Assembly (NCBI GenBank): GCA_944323285.1
Contig: CALURV010000008.1
Coordinates: forward strand, 62,001-126,000
Length of the DNA stretch: 64,000 bases
Direction: 5' to 3'
DNA from: Candidatus Gastranaerophilales bacterium
GTDB lineage: Bacteria > Cyanobacteriota > Vampirovibrionia > Gastranaerophilales > Gastranaerophilaceae
Both the position numbers and the translations under genes were made by a program. The notes below the pieces were generated by a model, which was not told the DNA's origin, did no database searches, and saw only the letters and a list, made by a program, of their open reading frames with translations. Positions within the stretch are counted from its first letter, which is position 1; each line of letters begins with the position of its first letter. Positions 18,356 to 27,328 of this stretch are shown piece by piece.

Positions 18356-18952
18356 TTAATTTTCAATTTTTATATATAAATAAATTAATAACAAACCTAA
18401 AATATAAGCACCTAAAACATCTGTAGGGTTATGAACCCCTATCCATATCCTGCTTAAACCTACAAATAAAATCCAAATGATTGAAATTATAATACCAATA
18501 TTTTTAAATATTTTATTTTCGCAATATTTACTTAAATAGAAAATAACCATACTCCAAAGGCAAATAGTTACTAAAGAATGACTTGAAACAAAGCTAAAAC
18601 TATCAGGATGAATTGTTGTTATTTGAAGTTCTAAAGAAGGTCTTGGTCTTTTTATAATCGGCTTTATTATACAATTAATTAAAAAAGTAACTAAAGGAAC
18701 AGAATATATTAATAATAAGCTCCAATATAATCTTTTCTTTATAAAAAATACAGAAATGCTTAAAAGAGGAATTATTATCATTGCAGTATATAAAATACAA
18801 TCAGGCAGCATAGGCAGCCATAAAGGTAAAAATGCTAATTTCTCCTGAATAAAGATTATAAAACTTTTGTCCCATTGGCTAACAACAGGACAAAAGTTTA
18901 TTAAAATTACCAATAGTATGAATAGAAAGCTTAATATTATTACTTTTTTCAT
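18356..18952 (-). CDS. PAP2-family membrane phosphatase
   Basis: Integral membrane acid phosphatase, likely acting on a lipid (di)phosphate such as undecaprenyl pyrophosphate released by polysaccharide polymerisation. About five to six membrane helices. All three catalytic motifs are present: KPIIKRPRPS, SFVSSHS (variant of PSGH, with His kept) and SRIWIGVHNPTDVLGA. Start taken at 18952 (MKKVIILSFLF), one base after the stop of the upstream radical SAM gene; an upstream extension would overlap that gene. Confidence 0.87.
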   Translation of the reverse strand: MKKVIILSFLFILLVILINFCPVVSQWDKSFIIFIQEKLAFLPLWLPMLPDCILYTAMIIIPLLSISVFFIKKRLYWSLLLIYSVPLVTFLINCIIKPIIKRPRPSLELQITTIHPDSFSFVSSHSLVTICLWSMVIFYLSKYCENKIFKNIGIIISIIWILFVGLSRIWIGVHNPTDVLGAYILGLLLIYLYIKIEN

Positions 18953-18953
18953 A

Positions 18954-20480
18954 CTACTTACCGCAACAGCAGCAATTACCTGCACAACTATTTTCTACTT
19001 TATTTTGAGGTTTTTCTTTTGAACAGAAATTATCTCTGTCTATATAATATTCTCCTTCAAGTGGGAAAATAGTCATCCAAAGATTTTCTCTCCAATCTTT
19101 ATCCAAAATTTCTTTAACATCTTTTGAATATTTATCGATTTTAGAAGTAATTTCCGGATTAGTTAAATAAGCAGCTGCATTTTCATGCGTTTCATAAGGT
19201 TTAAATTCATTGTAATATTTTCTTAAGACATCCGGTCTATCAACAATCATACAAGGTCTTAGCATGTTACCGTCTTCATAAGGAATACCATCTCTTATTG
19301 CACGCATAAATGGCGATGCCAAAGCTTCAGTTAATGTACAATTTTTAAGGTTATGAGTTGCCAAATGAACAAAAGTGCAAGGTTCGACATCACCTCTTGG
19401 GTTAACGTGAACATATTGTCTTCCGCCTGCAATACAACCCATCATTTCAGGGCCATCACCCCAAAAATCAACTGTCATCATAGGAAGAGTGTTTCTTGCA
19501 TTATATACAGCCTTTAATATTTGACGTCTTTGCTCCGCATTTGGAACCATACTAACATCAGGACTATCACCAACCGGTACATAATGGAAAAACCATGCCC
19601 ATAAACAACCTTTATCTGATAACATTTGCATAAAAGAATCAGATGTTACTTCATCACAGTTTTGACTTGTTGCTGTTATACTTGCGCCAAAAAGAATACC
19701 AGCTTTTTTAAGCATATCCATTTTTTGCATAACCATATCAAAACAACCTTCACCGCGAACAGCATCTGTATTTTCTTTTAATCCACCAATAGAAAACATT
19801 GGTTGAACATTACCAAGTCTTTTTAATTCTTCAACTGTTTTTTCTGTAATTAAAGAACCATTTGTAAATGTTATAAAAGTACAATCATCAAACTCTTTTG
19901 CTAATTCTAAAAACTCTTTTCTTGCAAAAGGTTCTCCGCCCACAATCGGGAATATATGGATACCCATAACATCTCTTGCTTCAGTAAAAATTTCTCTCCA
20001 TTTTTCTTTAGTTAAATCTTCTTTAACATCATATTCATGAGCCCAGCAGCCTTTACAATTAAAATTACAACGCTTTGTTATACTTGCTAAAAGTACTGTA
20101 GGAGGGAAAAATCCATTTTTATTATTAAATTCCGTTCTTTTTCTTAGATTGTCGCCATAATAACCATTTACAAAGAAATTTTTTATCCATTTATTTCGAC
20201 AATTAGGATGCAATTCAGTTAATATTTTCTTCCACCAATAAAGATGCGGATGATTTGTCTTAAATAACCATTGCATTCTTCTTGCGTGGTTAATACCACC
20301 TTTTGAGCCTGATATTTTTTCAAATATCTTTGCTAAGTTTATAAGTTTTTCTTTACTGAAATTATGTCCTAAATAATTCAGCAGCATATCTATAGCAAAA
20401 TTATTAACTTTTAATTTAACTCTGTCAAATTTTCCCATAGAATTTGACTGCCAAGCTACTGATTGTTTCTCTAGTTTCAT
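18954..20480 (-). CDS. Radical SAM protein with SPASM/twitch-like region and Cys-rich C-terminal tail
   Basis: The radical SAM [4Fe-4S] site CxxxCxxC is at Cys138, Cys142 and Cys145 (RCNFNCKGCWAHEY), with IVGGEPFARKEF and TFTNGSLITEKTV following as in the TIM-barrel core. A second Cys region (CIAGGRQYVHVNPRGDVEPC, then RPCMIVDRP) suggests an auxiliary cluster. The last eleven residues, SCAGNCCCCGK, hold five Cys (499, 503-506). The N-terminal ~130 residues are Lys/His/Trp-rich and unassigned. The substrate is unknown. It is the first gene of a two-gene leftward unit with PAP2, preceded by ggagag. A family resemblance to radical SAM proteins acting on lipids or cell-envelope molecules is possible but not shown. 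Confidence 0.85.
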   Translation of the reverse strand: MKLEKQSVAWQSNSMGKFDRVKLKVNNFAIDMLLNYLGHNFSKEKLINLAKIFEKISGSKGGINHARRMQWLFKTNHPHLYWWKKILTELHPNCRNKWIKNFFVNGYYGDNLRKRTEFNNKNGFFPPTVLLASITKRCNFNCKGCWAHEYDVKEDLTKEKWREIFTEARDVMGIHIFPIVGGEPFARKEFLELAKEFDDCTFITFTNGSLITEKTVEELKRLGNVQPMFSIGGLKENTDAVRGEGCFDMVMQKMDMLKKAGILFGASITATSQNCDEVTSDSFMQMLSDKGCLWAWFFHYVPVGDSPDVSMVPNAEQRRQILKAVYNARNTLPMMTVDFWGDGPEMMGCIAGGRQYVHVNPRGDVEPCTFVHLATHNLKNCTLTEALASPFMRAIRDGIPYEDGNMLRPCMIVDRPDVLRKYYNEFKPYETHENAAAYLTNPEITSKIDKYSKDVKEILDKDWRENLWMTIFPLEGEYYIDRDNFCSKEKPQNKVENSCAGNCCCCGK

Positions 20481-20548
20481 TTACTTATCTCTCCTTAATC
20501 AATTTAATTATACGTTAAACATAACAAAATTAAAGCAAATAACCACTA

Positions 20549-20577
20549 TTGATAACTAATATTAACTATGCAATAAT
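20549..20577 (+). promoter_or_regulatory. Promoter for an apparently leaderless lipid-kinase mRNA
   Basis: TTGATA (20549-20554), 17-base spacer, AATAAT (20572-20577), then only six bases to the ATG at 20584. There is no Shine-Dalgarno sequence, so transcription would start at or next to the start codon. Confidence 0.55.
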
Positions 20578-20583
20578 CAAATT

Positions 20584-21444
20584 ATGAAACAAGTTCTAGT
20601 GGTAAATAATCCTAATGCGGGAAGAAAAAAAGCTTTGAAATATAAAAAAGCTGTTTTAAAATATCTTTTTAACAAGAATTTGCAATTTAAAAGCATATCA
20701 ATAGAAGAACTGAGAAATATAAACTTTGAAGAGTTTGATACAATTATTGCAATAGGCGGAGACGGAACTGTTAATAAATTAATTCCTTTTGTTATTAACA
20801 CTGAAAAAATACTTGGAATAATTCCTTGCGGTACCGCTAACCTTTTAGCCGCTAAACTAAATATCCCTGCAAATATTCATAAGGCATTAAAAATAATAGA
20901 TATTCAAAATTTCAGTAAAATAGACTCTTTTAAAGTTAACGACAAATTCTCTATTTTAAGGTTCGGACTTGGATTTGATGCTGATATTATTTGTAATACT
21001 CCGCAATCTTTAAAAAACAAATTTGGTTACTTCGCATATTTTATTGCAGGAATTTTGTTTGCACTCCGTTTAAAACAAAGACAATACAATTTATATTATG
21101 ATAATAAAAAACACAGTGTTGTTGCTACTTGCTTAATTGCTGCAAATGCCGGTAATATGTTTAAAAATATTTTTTCTGTTTCTAAAAATTGTAAACTAAA
21201 TGATAATTTAATGGATGTATTTATATTAAAAATTAAAAATCCTATAATGTTCTTTTTTGAATTTTTACAAATAATTTTCAATATAAAAATTTCAGGTTCT
21301 AAAGCAATGTACTTTCAAACATCTGCTTTAAATATAAAAAATGACTTTTTTAACTGCCATTTAGATGGAGAAAAACATAAATTTAAAGATGAAGTTAATA
21401 TTACTATAATCCCTGAATCAGTAAAAGTATTCTCGAACATATAA
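20584..21444 (+). CDS. Diacylglycerol/lipid kinase family protein (YegS/DagK type)
   Basis: ATP-dependent kinase of a membrane lipid. The nucleotide-binding motifs are clear: VVNNPNAGRKKA at the start, IAIGGDGTVNKLI (GGDGT near residue 59) and IIPCGTANLLAAKLNIP. The C-terminal half has the beta-sandwich elements, ending with CHLDGEKHKF (the family usually has DGE here). Length (286 aa) is normal. It is divergent from the radical SAM gene and followed by a strong terminator. There is no ribosome binding site; see the promoter entry. Substrate (diacylglycerol or another lipid) is not determined. Confidence 0.88.
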   Translation: MKQVLVVNNPNAGRKKALKYKKAVLKYLFNKNLQFKSISIEELRNINFEEFDTIIAIGGDGTVNKLIPFVINTEKILGIIPCGTANLLAAKLNIPANIHKALKIIDIQNFSKIDSFKVNDKFSILRFGLGFDADIICNTPQSLKNKFGYFAYFIAGILFALRLKQRQYNLYYDNKKHSVVATCLIAANAGNMFKNIFSVSKNCKLNDNLMDVFILKIKNPIMFFFEFLQIIFNIKISGSKAMYFQTSALNIKNDFFNCHLDGEKHKFKDEVNITIIPESVKVFSNI

Positions 21445-21474
21445 AAAATAGCCGGTAATTATACCGGCTATTTT
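21445..21474. terminator. Bidirectional Rho-independent terminator
   Basis: 12-bp perfect arms (aaaatagccggt 21445-21456, accggctatttt 21463-21474), loop aattat, between the convergent lipid kinase and Wza-like genes. Confidence 0.93.
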
Positions 21475-21486
21475 CCATTATTATAA

Positions 21487-23982
21487 CTACCATTTATTAA
21501 TAGCAAATGCCATAACTATAATAGATGCAATACCTTTTAATGTATCACAAATAGGTGTTATCCAGTCATTTCCAGCAATTCTTCTTGGAACAACAATAGT
21601 ATCACCTTGTTCTATGTTACTTCCTGCAGAAATTTTTTCGGCTCTTCCATTTACAGAAACTCTATAAAGTCTAAATTTATTAGCATTAGGAGTATATCCG
21701 CCCACTTGTTTTATATAATATTTTGCATTTGCACCTTTTTTATATACAAAAGATTGCTCATTATATACTTCACCAATAACGCTTACATGATTTGACATTC
21801 TTGGAATATAAATATCATCACCATCTTGAACTTCAATATTATCTAAGTCTTTTATTTTATCAAGATTGTTATTTCTTATATTCAAAGCAATTTGCCCAGT
21901 ATATTTTTTTGCCATTTCACCATCATCAGCTTTCAACATTTCAAGCATTTCTGCTTTAGATTTTTGATCAGCTTCAGAAGGTTTATAAGCACTAGCCATT
22001 CTGCCTTCAATTAATTTAATATCGCGTTCATTATTCTTCAGAGCAAGTTCAACTTGTTTACCTTGAATATTTGTTCTTCTGAAAACAATACCTCTTAAAT
22101 CAGCTTCATTAGTTAATCCGCCTGCTAAATCTATAATATCAACCAGTTTTTTACCCTCTACAAAAGTATAAGAACCGGGTTTTTTAACAAACCCTGATAT
22201 TTTAACCGTTTTCATAACTTCATTACCGCGAAGTGTTCTAAAGAATATTTTATCGTCAGGATTTATTGATATACTTTTTATTCTATCCGAATTAATCATA
22301 ATGTCATATAAATAATAAACTTGAGTAGCTCCGTTTGCCCCGGTAATTTCAACTGCTACATTTTCTGTAGGTATAAGCTTATTAGAATTTTGAGTAACTG
22401 CAGCGAGTTTTACATCTTCTTTTTTCTCTGCATCTTCTTTTTGTGCTTCATCTTCCGTCTTTAGTGCAACTTCTTGTTCACCAGAATTTTGTGTTTTCTC
22501 TTCTGATATTTCACTAACATCAGATTCAATAAATTGTATATCTGTCATAACATCATTCAATGTCATATTATCAATATAAGTAAGATGTTTAGGAGTATTT
22601 ATACATCCATAAACATCAACAAACAATGAATTAGTATTTTTATAAACATTAATTACATCTCTAGGCTGCAAAATAGGATCATTCATGCCTGCAAAAAACT
22701 CTTTAAGAAAAACAGGTATTGTTTCAATAGAATTATCTGCACCTGAAACCCTTCTAATTACAGCTTGATTAATAAAAGTTTCTTCTAAAAGTTCATCTTC
22801 ACTTTTTAAAATATCAGATAATCTCATACCTTCTTTATAAGCATAAGTAGCAGGATATTTTACATTACCTTGAATAGTAACAATATTTTCTGCAGTATTA
22901 TATATTTCTCTAAATTGAACAGAATCACCGCTTTTTAATTTAGTATTTTTAGCTTCATTCCAAGCAATATTTTGAGCGCTACGCTGCATTGAAGAAGTAT
23001 CTAACCCCAATAAAGTAACTTCAGTAACTTGAGTCGAAGGAAGAAGCCCTCCAGCATAATTTACTATTTTTTGAAGTGTTTCACCTTCTTTTATTTCATA
23101 TATACCAGGAGTTGCAACTCCGTTTTTAATTGCAACAACACTGCCTATTCCGGTAACAAAAATTTTATCATTCGGTCTTAAAATAATTCCGTTGTCATTT
23201 CCTGCAAATAACGCCTCATATACATCAACTTGTTTTGTTTTATTGTTAGATGTATAAGTTATATTCCTTAAAGTACCGGTCTTTTTAACTCCGCCTGCAG
23301 CATTTAAAGCTTCAAGAATTGATGAGTTATTACCGACAAGAACTTTGCCTGGTTTATTAACTTGTCCATATACAAATACAGAAAAATCCTGTCCTGAAGA
23401 AACAGTCAATTTGACTTTTAAATTTTTATATTTTTGAGAAGCAAGTTTGTTTACTTCACTTTCAACATCACCTATTGTACGGTTTTCAGCTTTAACAAGT
23501 CCTAACCCTTGTATAAAAAGGAAACCCTTTGAATCAACTTCTGTTCTTGTTGTAGGATTAAGAACACTGGCTCCTGAAATAGCCATAACATCAATAGAAT
23601 CGCCATATAAATATACAGTAACTTTTTCGCCTATATTTAACTTATAATTGCTGTCAAATTTTCCTGTTGTAGCAGAGCTTGAAGACGTTGATGCTGAAAA
23701 TAGATTATATCCGGCTTGTAATAATGGATTGCCAGAAACTTCAATATCCTTATCATTAAAAAGTCTTTCAACAGGACTCAATGTTATTTTCTGTTGTAAC
23801 TTAGAATCAATTACATCCTGATAATTATTTTCAAATGCATCTAAATTTCCGTGTTCATCTTGTTTCTGAACATTTTCTACCCTTCTTTCCGAGGCAGAAA
23901 CAAACTGTGGAGAAGATGCTGCAAAAGCAATCGGTTCCATAGCAAACATCACTAGTAAAATCAAACAAATTATTTTTTTCAT
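21487..23982 (-). CDS. Wza-like polysaccharide export protein with multiple SLBB domains
   Basis: Predicted periplasmic/outer-membrane channel component for polysaccharide export. A signal peptide is visible (MKKIICLILLVMFAMEPIAFA); I see no lipobox Cys. The Poly_export domain (KLNIGEKVTVYLYGDSIDVM) is followed by repeated SLBB-like units: VFVYGQVNKPGKVLV, TPGIYEIKEGETLQKIVNYAGG, YAYKEGMRLSDIL, ISGFVKKPGSYTFVEGKKL and VIGEVYNEQSFVYKKG. At 831 aa it is about twice the size of E. coli Wza. A Glu/Lys/Gln-rich linker lies near residues 500-540. It ends with one hydrophobic helix. It is the last gene of the leftward run starting at 28398; aagga precedes the ATG. Confidence 0.9.
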   Translation of the reverse strand: MKKIICLILLVMFAMEPIAFAASSPQFVSASERRVENVQKQDEHGNLDAFENNYQDVIDSKLQQKITLSPVERLFNDKDIEVSGNPLLQAGYNLFSASTSSSSATTGKFDSNYKLNIGEKVTVYLYGDSIDVMAISGASVLNPTTRTEVDSKGFLFIQGLGLVKAENRTIGDVESEVNKLASQKYKNLKVKLTVSSGQDFSVFVYGQVNKPGKVLVGNNSSILEALNAAGGVKKTGTLRNITYTSNNKTKQVDVYEALFAGNDNGIILRPNDKIFVTGIGSVVAIKNGVATPGIYEIKEGETLQKIVNYAGGLLPSTQVTEVTLLGLDTSSMQRSAQNIAWNEAKNTKLKSGDSVQFREIYNTAENIVTIQGNVKYPATYAYKEGMRLSDILKSEDELLEETFINQAVIRRVSGADNSIETIPVFLKEFFAGMNDPILQPRDVINVYKNTNSLFVDVYGCINTPKHLTYIDNMTLNDVMTDIQFIESDVSEISEEKTQNSGEQEVALKTEDEAQKEDAEKKEDVKLAAVTQNSNKLIPTENVAVEITGANGATQVYYLYDIMINSDRIKSISINPDDKIFFRTLRGNEVMKTVKISGFVKKPGSYTFVEGKKLVDIIDLAGGLTNEADLRGIVFRRTNIQGKQVELALKNNERDIKLIEGRMASAYKPSEADQKSKAEMLEMLKADDGEMAKKYTGQIALNIRNNNLDKIKDLDNIEVQDGDDIYIPRMSNHVSVIGEVYNEQSFVYKKGANAKYYIKQVGGYTPNANKFRLYRVSVNGRAEKISAGSNIEQGDTIVVPRRIAGNDWITPICDTLKGIASIIVMAFAINKW

Positions 23983-24019
23983 ATCGTTCCTTTTAGTAAT
24001 TTATTATTAAATTGTACAC

Positions 24020-25075
24020 TTATGTAATAGCAATTTCCATAAGTGATTTTATAGCAGGCCATTCAAGTTTCCATAAACCTGATGCATCAAGTGCGTAGTT
24101 ACCGACACATGCCAATTTGCAATCTTTACATTTATTAACTGTCTCAATAAATAAAGGATCCTTAATAACCTCTTTTAAGGGTCTGTTTTTAACACTTATA
24201 AACGGTTCTCTGTCATAGCAGCGAAGCATTTCACCGTTTGAATATATTACAGTTGCAATTCTTGGCCAATGACATTCATAGTAATTTTTCTTAGCTATAA
24301 TATAGTCCATAAAATAATATGAATTTCTTATCGGATATCCTTGTTTTTTCAAATCTTTAATTTTAACAAATATTTCAGATAACTGACTTGCTTCAAGTTC
24401 AGTTTCTTTAACATTTTGAGCTTCTTCAAGAGTTTGATTCGATTTATTAACCGTAAAATAAAGCAATATATCAGCCTCTTTACAATACTGAGCTACTTCT
24501 TTTATCTGTTCAAATTCTGTTTTAGCTGAAACCGTACAACATACATATATTCTCATCTTCGGAGAATGAACTTTATGATATTCAATACCGCTCATAACTT
24601 TATCACAAATACCCGGCAAATGACGAATATCATCATGAGCTTTACCAATTGCATCTAATGAAACAAACATCAAATCGGTATATTTGGCAAAGTCAGGATT
24701 AGTTTCAAGAAACCAGCCGTTTGTAGCTATTTTGGTATATAGCCCTGCATCATGCGATGCTTTACATATCTGGTCAAAATCTTGTCTTAAAAGCGGTTCT
24801 CCGCCCCATAAAATACTGTCTAAATATCCTATTTGACCAGCTTCTGTTAATAATCTTACTATCTCATCTGTAGACATATCTTCATTTTCTTTTTTATGCT
24901 TCCAGAAGCAAAAATCGCAGTTACAATTACATTTACTTGTAACCATTAAAGAAAAGCATAAAGGTTTTGGAGTTTTTGATAATCTGCTTGCTATACACTC
25001 TAATGCTCCACCGCCTAAATGCCTGTAATATTTTAATCTTTCAAAAGACATTTCATTTCTTGATTTAGTAATCAT
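24020..25075 (-). CDS. Radical SAM/SPASM-domain protein
   Basis: CxxxCxxC at Cys49, Cys53 and Cys56 (SKCNCNCDFCFWKHK), with ILWGGEPLLRQDF and TKIATNGWFLE as core strands. A C-terminal SPASM-like cysteine set follows (CHWPRIATVIYSNGEMLRC, then CKDCKLACVGNY). Such enzymes modify peptides or act as maturases and lipid/quinone modifiers; nothing here fixes the substrate. No small precursor peptide is evident next to it. It lies between an activase-related protein (68 bases upstream) and the Wza-like gene (37 bases downstream) in one leftward run; gagagaag precedes the ATG. Confidence 0.86.
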   Translation of the reverse strand: MITKSRNEMSFERLKYYRHLGGGALECIASRLSKTPKPLCFSLMVTSKCNCNCDFCFWKHKKENEDMSTDEIVRLLTEAGQIGYLDSILWGGEPLLRQDFDQICKASHDAGLYTKIATNGWFLETNPDFAKYTDLMFVSLDAIGKAHDDIRHLPGICDKVMSGIEYHKVHSPKMRIYVCCTVSAKTEFEQIKEVAQYCKEADILLYFTVNKSNQTLEEAQNVKETELEASQLSEIFVKIKDLKKQGYPIRNSYYFMDYIIAKKNYYECHWPRIATVIYSNGEMLRCYDREPFISVKNRPLKEVIKDPLFIETVNKCKDCKLACVGNYALDASGLWKLEWPAIKSLMEIAIT

Positions 25076-25143
25076 TTTTTCTTCTCTCTCTACCGTTTTT
25101 CTTTAAGGTATCATAAATAAAACTTATCATCAATTTATATTAT

Positions 25144-26322
25144 CTACTTGGATAATAAATTTACATTATCCTTTAGTTTCTTTCGTTTTTTTCTTTTTAC
25201 AAGGTCAATAAAAGCCTCAATTCTGGTAATATATCCGGCTTTACCCGTTTGTTCATCAATAACTAATGACATAACAGGAATATCCTCTTCTCTGCTTACT
25301 TTAGGCAAAATATTTTGAGCTACAATTTCAGGCATACAAGAGAATGGGGAAATATGAATAATACCATCAACACCGTGTTTTGCAGCATAGACAGTATCTC
25401 CTATAGTTTCTATACATTCACCGCCAATTGCTCTTTTCATATATTTTTCTGCATACCTTACAGATCTTTCTCTATGAGATTCTCTATGGTAAAAAAGAGA
25501 TGGTTTTAGAACATGTTCAAGCCAATCTGAAAACATTATCTGCCTTTGAACTTCTACTCCCATTTCGCCAAGTTCTTTTTCGATATTTTGATTTGTATAA
25601 GGGTCTAATAATACAAAAAATTCTCCGATTAAGTAAACAACAGGAACTTCTTTATTCTTATCTATAGGTATTTTTTTAAAATCTTCAATTATCTGTTTCT
25701 TTAATTTTTTTGCTTTCAAAACAGAATTAGTTTCATCTGTTATTTTTAGCCATTTTTCATAGCATTTTTCAGCATCGCCTTTATTTATTTCACGAGGTCT
25801 TGTATAAAATAAAAGTTTTTCCGCAGTATCTATAGCAAAGAATTTATTAAATCCCAAACTAAAACCTTTATAATATTTCCAAGGATTTAAGCAATGAGTA
25901 ACATGCCAGAAAGCTTGAAGAGTCTGTTTCATTTTACTTTGATACATATCAAAAATAACCATATCAAACTCATAACCCATTGATTTAAGAGTTTTTTGAG
26001 CCATTTTCGTATAATTACCAAGCCGGCAAGACCCCGGAGCCTGAAACATCATTAAAGTATTTGCACCTTTATCTAAAGCTTGAATATAATTTGCAAGATT
26101 TAACTTATATGGCAGGCAAATACCTTCTATACTGTTTTTTACACCTATTTCTAATGCTTTGTTACTATTTGCAGGCGGAATAACAACCTTAGCGCCTAAT
26201 GAAATAACTAAAGCCTTTAAAGGTATATCTATTCTTCCCATTCTAGGCCAAGCTATTATCCTATCCTTTGCCGGGATTTTATTTTCCATTTTATTTTTTT
26301 CAAGCTTTTCTCTGGTGTTCAT
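25144..26322 (-). CDS. CoA-dehydratase-activase-related Fe-S protein (second-domain type)
   Basis: Resembles the stand-alone CoA protein activase proteins related to 2-hydroxyglutaryl-CoA dehydratase activators: AWPRMGRIDIPLKAL, KVVIPPANSNKALEIG, GICLPYKLNLANYIQALDKG, QAPGSCRLGNYTKM, IHISPFSCMPE and DEQTGKAGYITRIEAFID. Three Cys in these motifs would fit an Fe-S cluster. The ASKHA-type ATPase normally partnered with this family is not in the window. The start could be 26322 or the internal ATG at 26289; neither has a strong binding site. The gene lies 22 bases after the PHP gene. Reaction and substrate are unknown. Confidence 0.78.
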   Translation of the reverse strand: MNTREKLEKNKMENKIPAKDRIIAWPRMGRIDIPLKALVISLGAKVVIPPANSNKALEIGVKNSIEGICLPYKLNLANYIQALDKGANTLMMFQAPGSCRLGNYTKMAQKTLKSMGYEFDMVIFDMYQSKMKQTLQAFWHVTHCLNPWKYYKGFSLGFNKFFAIDTAEKLLFYTRPREINKGDAEKCYEKWLKITDETNSVLKAKKLKKQIIEDFKKIPIDKNKEVPVVYLIGEFFVLLDPYTNQNIEKELGEMGVEVQRQIMFSDWLEHVLKPSLFYHRESHRERSVRYAEKYMKRAIGGECIETIGDTVYAAKHGVDGIIHISPFSCMPEIVAQNILPKVSREEDIPVMSLVIDEQTGKAGYITRIEAFIDLVKRKKRKKLKDNVNLLSK

Positions 26323-26344
26323 ATCAAGTTATGTTATCACAAAA

Positions 26345-27328
26345 TTAAACAATACTAAACGGATTCGAATATATCCAAGGCTTGTTTTTCAAATAAACCT
26401 CAACTCTGTATTTACCTTTTTTCTCTATTTTATAATTAATGCATTTTCCGTTTGTACTATATATTATATCACCGTTAAATAATACTTTTATTTTTGAATT
26501 AACTAAAAGTTTAACATTGAGAGCATTATCTGATAAATATATTATAGGAGTTTCATTCTTTAATTGGTTATTCATCATTATATTTTTTCCTTCTTTTATT
26601 GATTGAAGGATTATTTTTCTTTGTGCATCAAAATTTTGGGGTAATTCTTCATCTAAAATTAGAATATTAATTAATGTTTTAAACATTGATTCATAAGGAA
26701 AAATTTTAACAGGAATTATATATTTTGTAATTTTTAGAGCATGCGCATCAACTCCTACTATAGCAGGAACAATTTTATCTGTTTTATTATTTAATTCATC
26801 CCACCATTTTAAAGTTTCTGATTTAGGTCCTTTTATAAGATTATTCCTAAAAAGATATGCATATATAATTTTAAAAATATTTGATTCATCATAATTATCA
26901 GCCCAATCAGAGAACCAATTCCAAATTTCAACACCGTCAGGAATAATTGATTTATCAATCCACTTTATAGGCGGAGCATTATTTTTACGCTCATCTGATT
27001 CATCGGGATGAGCAGCAAATCCGAAACCGCCTTGGGCTTTCACTTCAGAAATATAGTTTTGTGGATTTATATCAGGCTCAATATTTTTTTTGATATCAAG
27101 AGCTATATAATGATTTGTATTTTTTGGAGAAATTTCCTCTCCTTTTATAACACAAACCCCATTATAAAAACCTTCTTCTATTTCTATATTATTATGGTCA
27201 GTTATTATAATCCAGCTTAATCCTGCATTTTTAGCAGCTTTTGATATTTCTTCAATATTACCTGTTCCATCAGAAAAGACAGAATGTATATGAATAGCAC
27301 CTTTATAAGAATAAAAATTATCTTTCAT
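26345..27328 (-). CDS. PHP-domain metal-dependent phosphoesterase
   Basis: PHP family (polymerase and histidinol phosphatase-like). The metal-binding motifs occur in order: GAIHIHSVFSDGTG, IIITDHNNIE, VIKGEEIS, FAAHPDESDE and VGVDAHALK. About 230 residues form the catalytic domain; the remainder (IYLSDNALNVKLLVNSKIKV onward) looks like a beta-sandwich appended domain. Start and upstream stop share one base (TAATG), so it is translationally coupled to the 27328-28398 gene. The substrate is unknown. Confidence 0.83.
   Translation of the reverse strand: MKDNFYSYKGAIHIHSVFSDGTGNIEEISKAAKNAGLSWIIITDHNNIEIEEGFYNGVCVIKGEEISPKNTNHYIALDIKKNIEPDINPQNYISEVKAQGGFGFAAHPDESDERKNNAPPIKWIDKSIIPDGVEIWNWFSDWADNYDESNIFKIIYAYLFRNNLIKGPKSETLKWWDELNNKTDKIVPAIVGVDAHALKITKYIIPVKIFPYESMFKTLINILILDEELPQNFDAQRKIILQSIKEGKNIMMNNQLKNETPIIYLSDNALNVKLLVNSKIKVLFNGDIIYSTNGKCINYKIEKKGKYRVEVYLKNKPWIYSNPFSIV

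Noticed and set aside
24020-25075. Radical SAM/SPASM gene as part of a ribosomally made peptide cluster
   Set aside because: I found no short precursor peptide, peptidase or exporter of that type nearby.
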